DNA of 64,000 bases from NCBI GenBank assembly GCA_932521025.1, contig OW051472.1:6014001-6078000 (forward strand), given 5' to 3'. Made by a program: the position numbers and the translations under genes. The notes below the pieces were generated by a model. It saw only the letters and a program-made list of their open reading frames with translations, was not told the DNA's origin and ran no database searches. Within the stretch, counting starts at the first letter, position 1. Each line of letters opens with the position of its first letter. Source of the stretch: Oscheius onirici. Taxonomy: Eukaryota > Nematoda > Chromadorea > Rhabditida > Rhabditidae. Below are positions 62,268 through 64,000 of this stretch, piece after piece.

Positions 62268-64000
62268 CTTTTATTGCACCTTGTCTAGGATCTGGGTCTG
62301 TCCCGAGCAACCCAGCTTCCGAAAGCTTCAGTCTTCCGTCCGAGGGCCGATTCGGGTTTCGATAAGGATCTCTTCGGAGTGACTAGCAATTTGGGCATTG
62401 TAGGACTGAGGCGGTGTCAAGGTGTTTAGGAATTGGTAATTGGGACATCTCAGAAAAAAACATAACAGGTAGACCTGTTCTTTCTAGTCCGTTTTTCAGG
62501 TATCGGCTACTGGAAGAAGGTATATTTGTTCGTCCAATCATTCTCAGTCTGTTGCCGCCCCTAAGCCGAAGAGAAGACAAATTAGCGAAGATGAGTAGAT
62601 AAAACGTGAAAAGTTTCGAAGACAAGTACCTGGTCATGCTAATTTTAACCCCTGGCTGGTCAGTTCATTTTCTTGAGTTTTCCAGTGATGTAGTAGTTGT
62701 TCAGGAATCAGAGAACCATTTATGGCTTACAGAATTGTCGAAAGACGAAAGTCTTCCCATAAGAGCTGACTGGCGATGAGCAAATTCCGAGAAAAAACTA
62801 CCGTTTGGCTCACATTTATTATGATTTTGGGAGAGGGGTCATGCCAAATTTTTGTCTGAAATTCTACAAGGAGTATAACCAGCCATCGACTCCGCTGTTG
62901 TGACTCGTTCCACTTCTGACCGCTCTCATCTGTCCGAATTACTGAGAGTATCAGAACTACTGGGTCTGTAACTGGGTGGTTGGATATGACCGTCTATTGA
63001 TATTTTTCATCACATACGAGAGCTGGCATAAAAGTAGATTTTCTCTCAGAACGTTTCTGTTCAATTTATCTAAACTTGACTCATGAGCTCTGTTTCCAAG
63101 GACGGCATTATAGATGCTCGCTTTCCTAAAATTGAGTGAAATCGAATTCGGTTAGCTTCTCAGCATTGCGCGTCGTTGCGTTGAGAAGTTTACAAAGGTG
63201 AACTCACAGAGATGGGAAAACTGTTTGAGAAAAAAAAATTCAGGAAATCGCCGCCCGTGGCCGTAATCAGGTGCTGGAGATGAATATTTTGGACATAATC
63301 GACCATTCAAAAATGCGTCCTGAAAACGATCTGTTTCTTTATCGATTCTTTGAGATCCAAGAAACTCGTCAAAATGCAACCACAGTGCATTTATATTTAT
63401 TCATATATACATCGCCCGATGGTCATGTCGTCGTAGCTGTGTTGACCACAGGAGAAGATAGAGCAAAATGGTTTTATTGTGTTTGCGTTCGTTCTGTAGA
63501 AGAGGTTGAGACCATTTTCACACCGCTTCTTAAAATTGATGACAAAGTTGCTCTACAATCTATTGTTAATTTTACTCGACAATGCTTCCAATAAATTATT
63601 TCTCTACTATTAACGTGCAACGATGTCTGTCGTAGACTCTCTATTTGTTTGAACTCTTCCTCAGTTTCCTCTGTCGATAGACTGCATCTCTGTCCCTTCA
63701 GGTGTCTCCTGAGAACGGACAATCTGCATGTGATGACCATGTCGCCTGTTCGTCCGTCTCTTCGTTGTCTATGCGACAGATTGACACCTCTGCGTCTGTT
63801 CTTCCATCTCACTCAAAACAACTATTGCAAATTTATAATAACACCAGACGACTTCGTCGCCTGCCGGCGCACCAAACTTTTCTACCTGCTCGTTTGTACT
63901 TCCCTTCGACACAATAGAAGCCAAAGTCTGTAAAAACTCCAAGGTCAAAAGTAACTTGTTATCTAATTCTGACAGCTCTTGACTTGCTACGAAAATTCTC
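62268..64000. repeat. Right arm of long inverted repeat (continues beyond window)
   Basis: Reverse complement of 5521-7318. The inner limit is near 62268, and the outer part (about 63830-64000) is the diverged part, matching 5521-5700 with indels. The near-identical core is about 62290-63820. Confidence 0.9.
63241..63594 (+). CDS. Exon of an unidentified protein, copy in right repeat arm
   Basis: After acceptor AAAATTCAG (ending at 63243, or used in phase from 63244) the frame reads EIAARGRNQVLEMN and stops after RQCFQ at 63594. The internal ATG at 63280 could also start a 104-residue product. A short upstream frame (63082, MSSVSKDGIIDARFPK) has a donor, but its phase does not match this exon. 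The protein family is unknown to me; see the copy at 5997-6350. Confidence 0.45.
   Translation, partial: QEIAARGRNQVLEMNILDIIDHSKMRPENDLFLYRFFEIQETRQNATTVHLYLFIYTSPDGHVVVAVLTTGEDRAKWFYCVCVRSVEEVETIFTPLLKIDDKVALQSIVNFTRQCFQ

Overview
The window is animal genomic DNA, almost certainly from a nematode (roundworm). The reasons are: protein-coding genes broken by many very short introns (commonly 36-60 nt, shortest well-supported ones 36-38 nt, some with GTTTG-type donors); a serpentine receptor resembling the nematode class-delta (srd) chemoreceptors; an astacin protease with EGF, CUB and tandem ShKT domains; a secreted protein with two C-type lectin domains and a CUB; and splice acceptors lying directly in front of start codons, as expected for spliced-leader trans-splicing. 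I cannot name the species.

Layout. 1-5 kb: a small two-exon gene, an acidic exon, a Ser/Tyr/Arg-rich disordered protein, then a head-to-head pair of Mpv17/PMP22-family membrane protein genes. 5.5-7.3 kb: the left arm of a long inverted repeat whose partner lies at 62.3-64.0 kb and runs off the window. 9.2-12.3 kb: an srd-like GPCR and a prothymosin-like nuclear acidic protein. 12.4-18.5 kb: transposon-rich, with a hAT-type MITE, a zinc-finger/coiled-coil locus, an unrecognised 324-aa gene and a decayed FAF1-like UAS-domain pseudogene. 18.6-21.4 kb: a DDAH-family protein and a Flower-type membrane protein, convergent. 22.2-28.5 kb: Mediator subunit MED14 (minus). 29.8-36.3 kb: Integrator subunit 6 followed closely on the same strand by mitochondrial ribosomal protein mL51. 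36.4-40.8 kb: RuvB-like 2 helicase (minus). 43.5-49.8 kb: a BET bromodomain protein. 50.4-54.8 kb: an endosomal-type Na+/H+ exchanger. 55.1-56.9 kb: the lectin/CUB gene (minus). 58.2-60.6 kb: the astacin protease.

The middle of the window is thus rich in core RNA polymerase II and chromatin machinery (Mediator, Integrator, RuvB-like ATPase, BET reader), while the ends carry secreted, membrane and sensory genes. There is no prokaryote-like functional cluster. For MED14, INTS6, RUVBL2, BET, the exchanger, lectin, astacin, srd, DDAH and Flower genes I joined exons by hand; each resulting coding sequence has a length divisible by three and reads open throughout.

The most interesting points are: (1) the BET gene has two adjacent, equal-sized 40-codon versions of the exon that forms the acetyl-lysine pocket of bromodomain 1, separated by only 28 nt, which looks like a sterically enforced mutually exclusive exon pair, one version BD1-like and the other BD2-like; (2) a long inverted repeat with arms of at least 1.7 kb, nearly identical inside and diverged outside, carries an unidentified exon that also has a third, decayed copy; (3) several palindromic non-autonomous transposons sit inside introns, three of them with recognisable 8-bp target duplications of hAT type; (4) inverted repeats flank two INTS6 exons; (5) a DDAH-family protein has altered catalytic positions.
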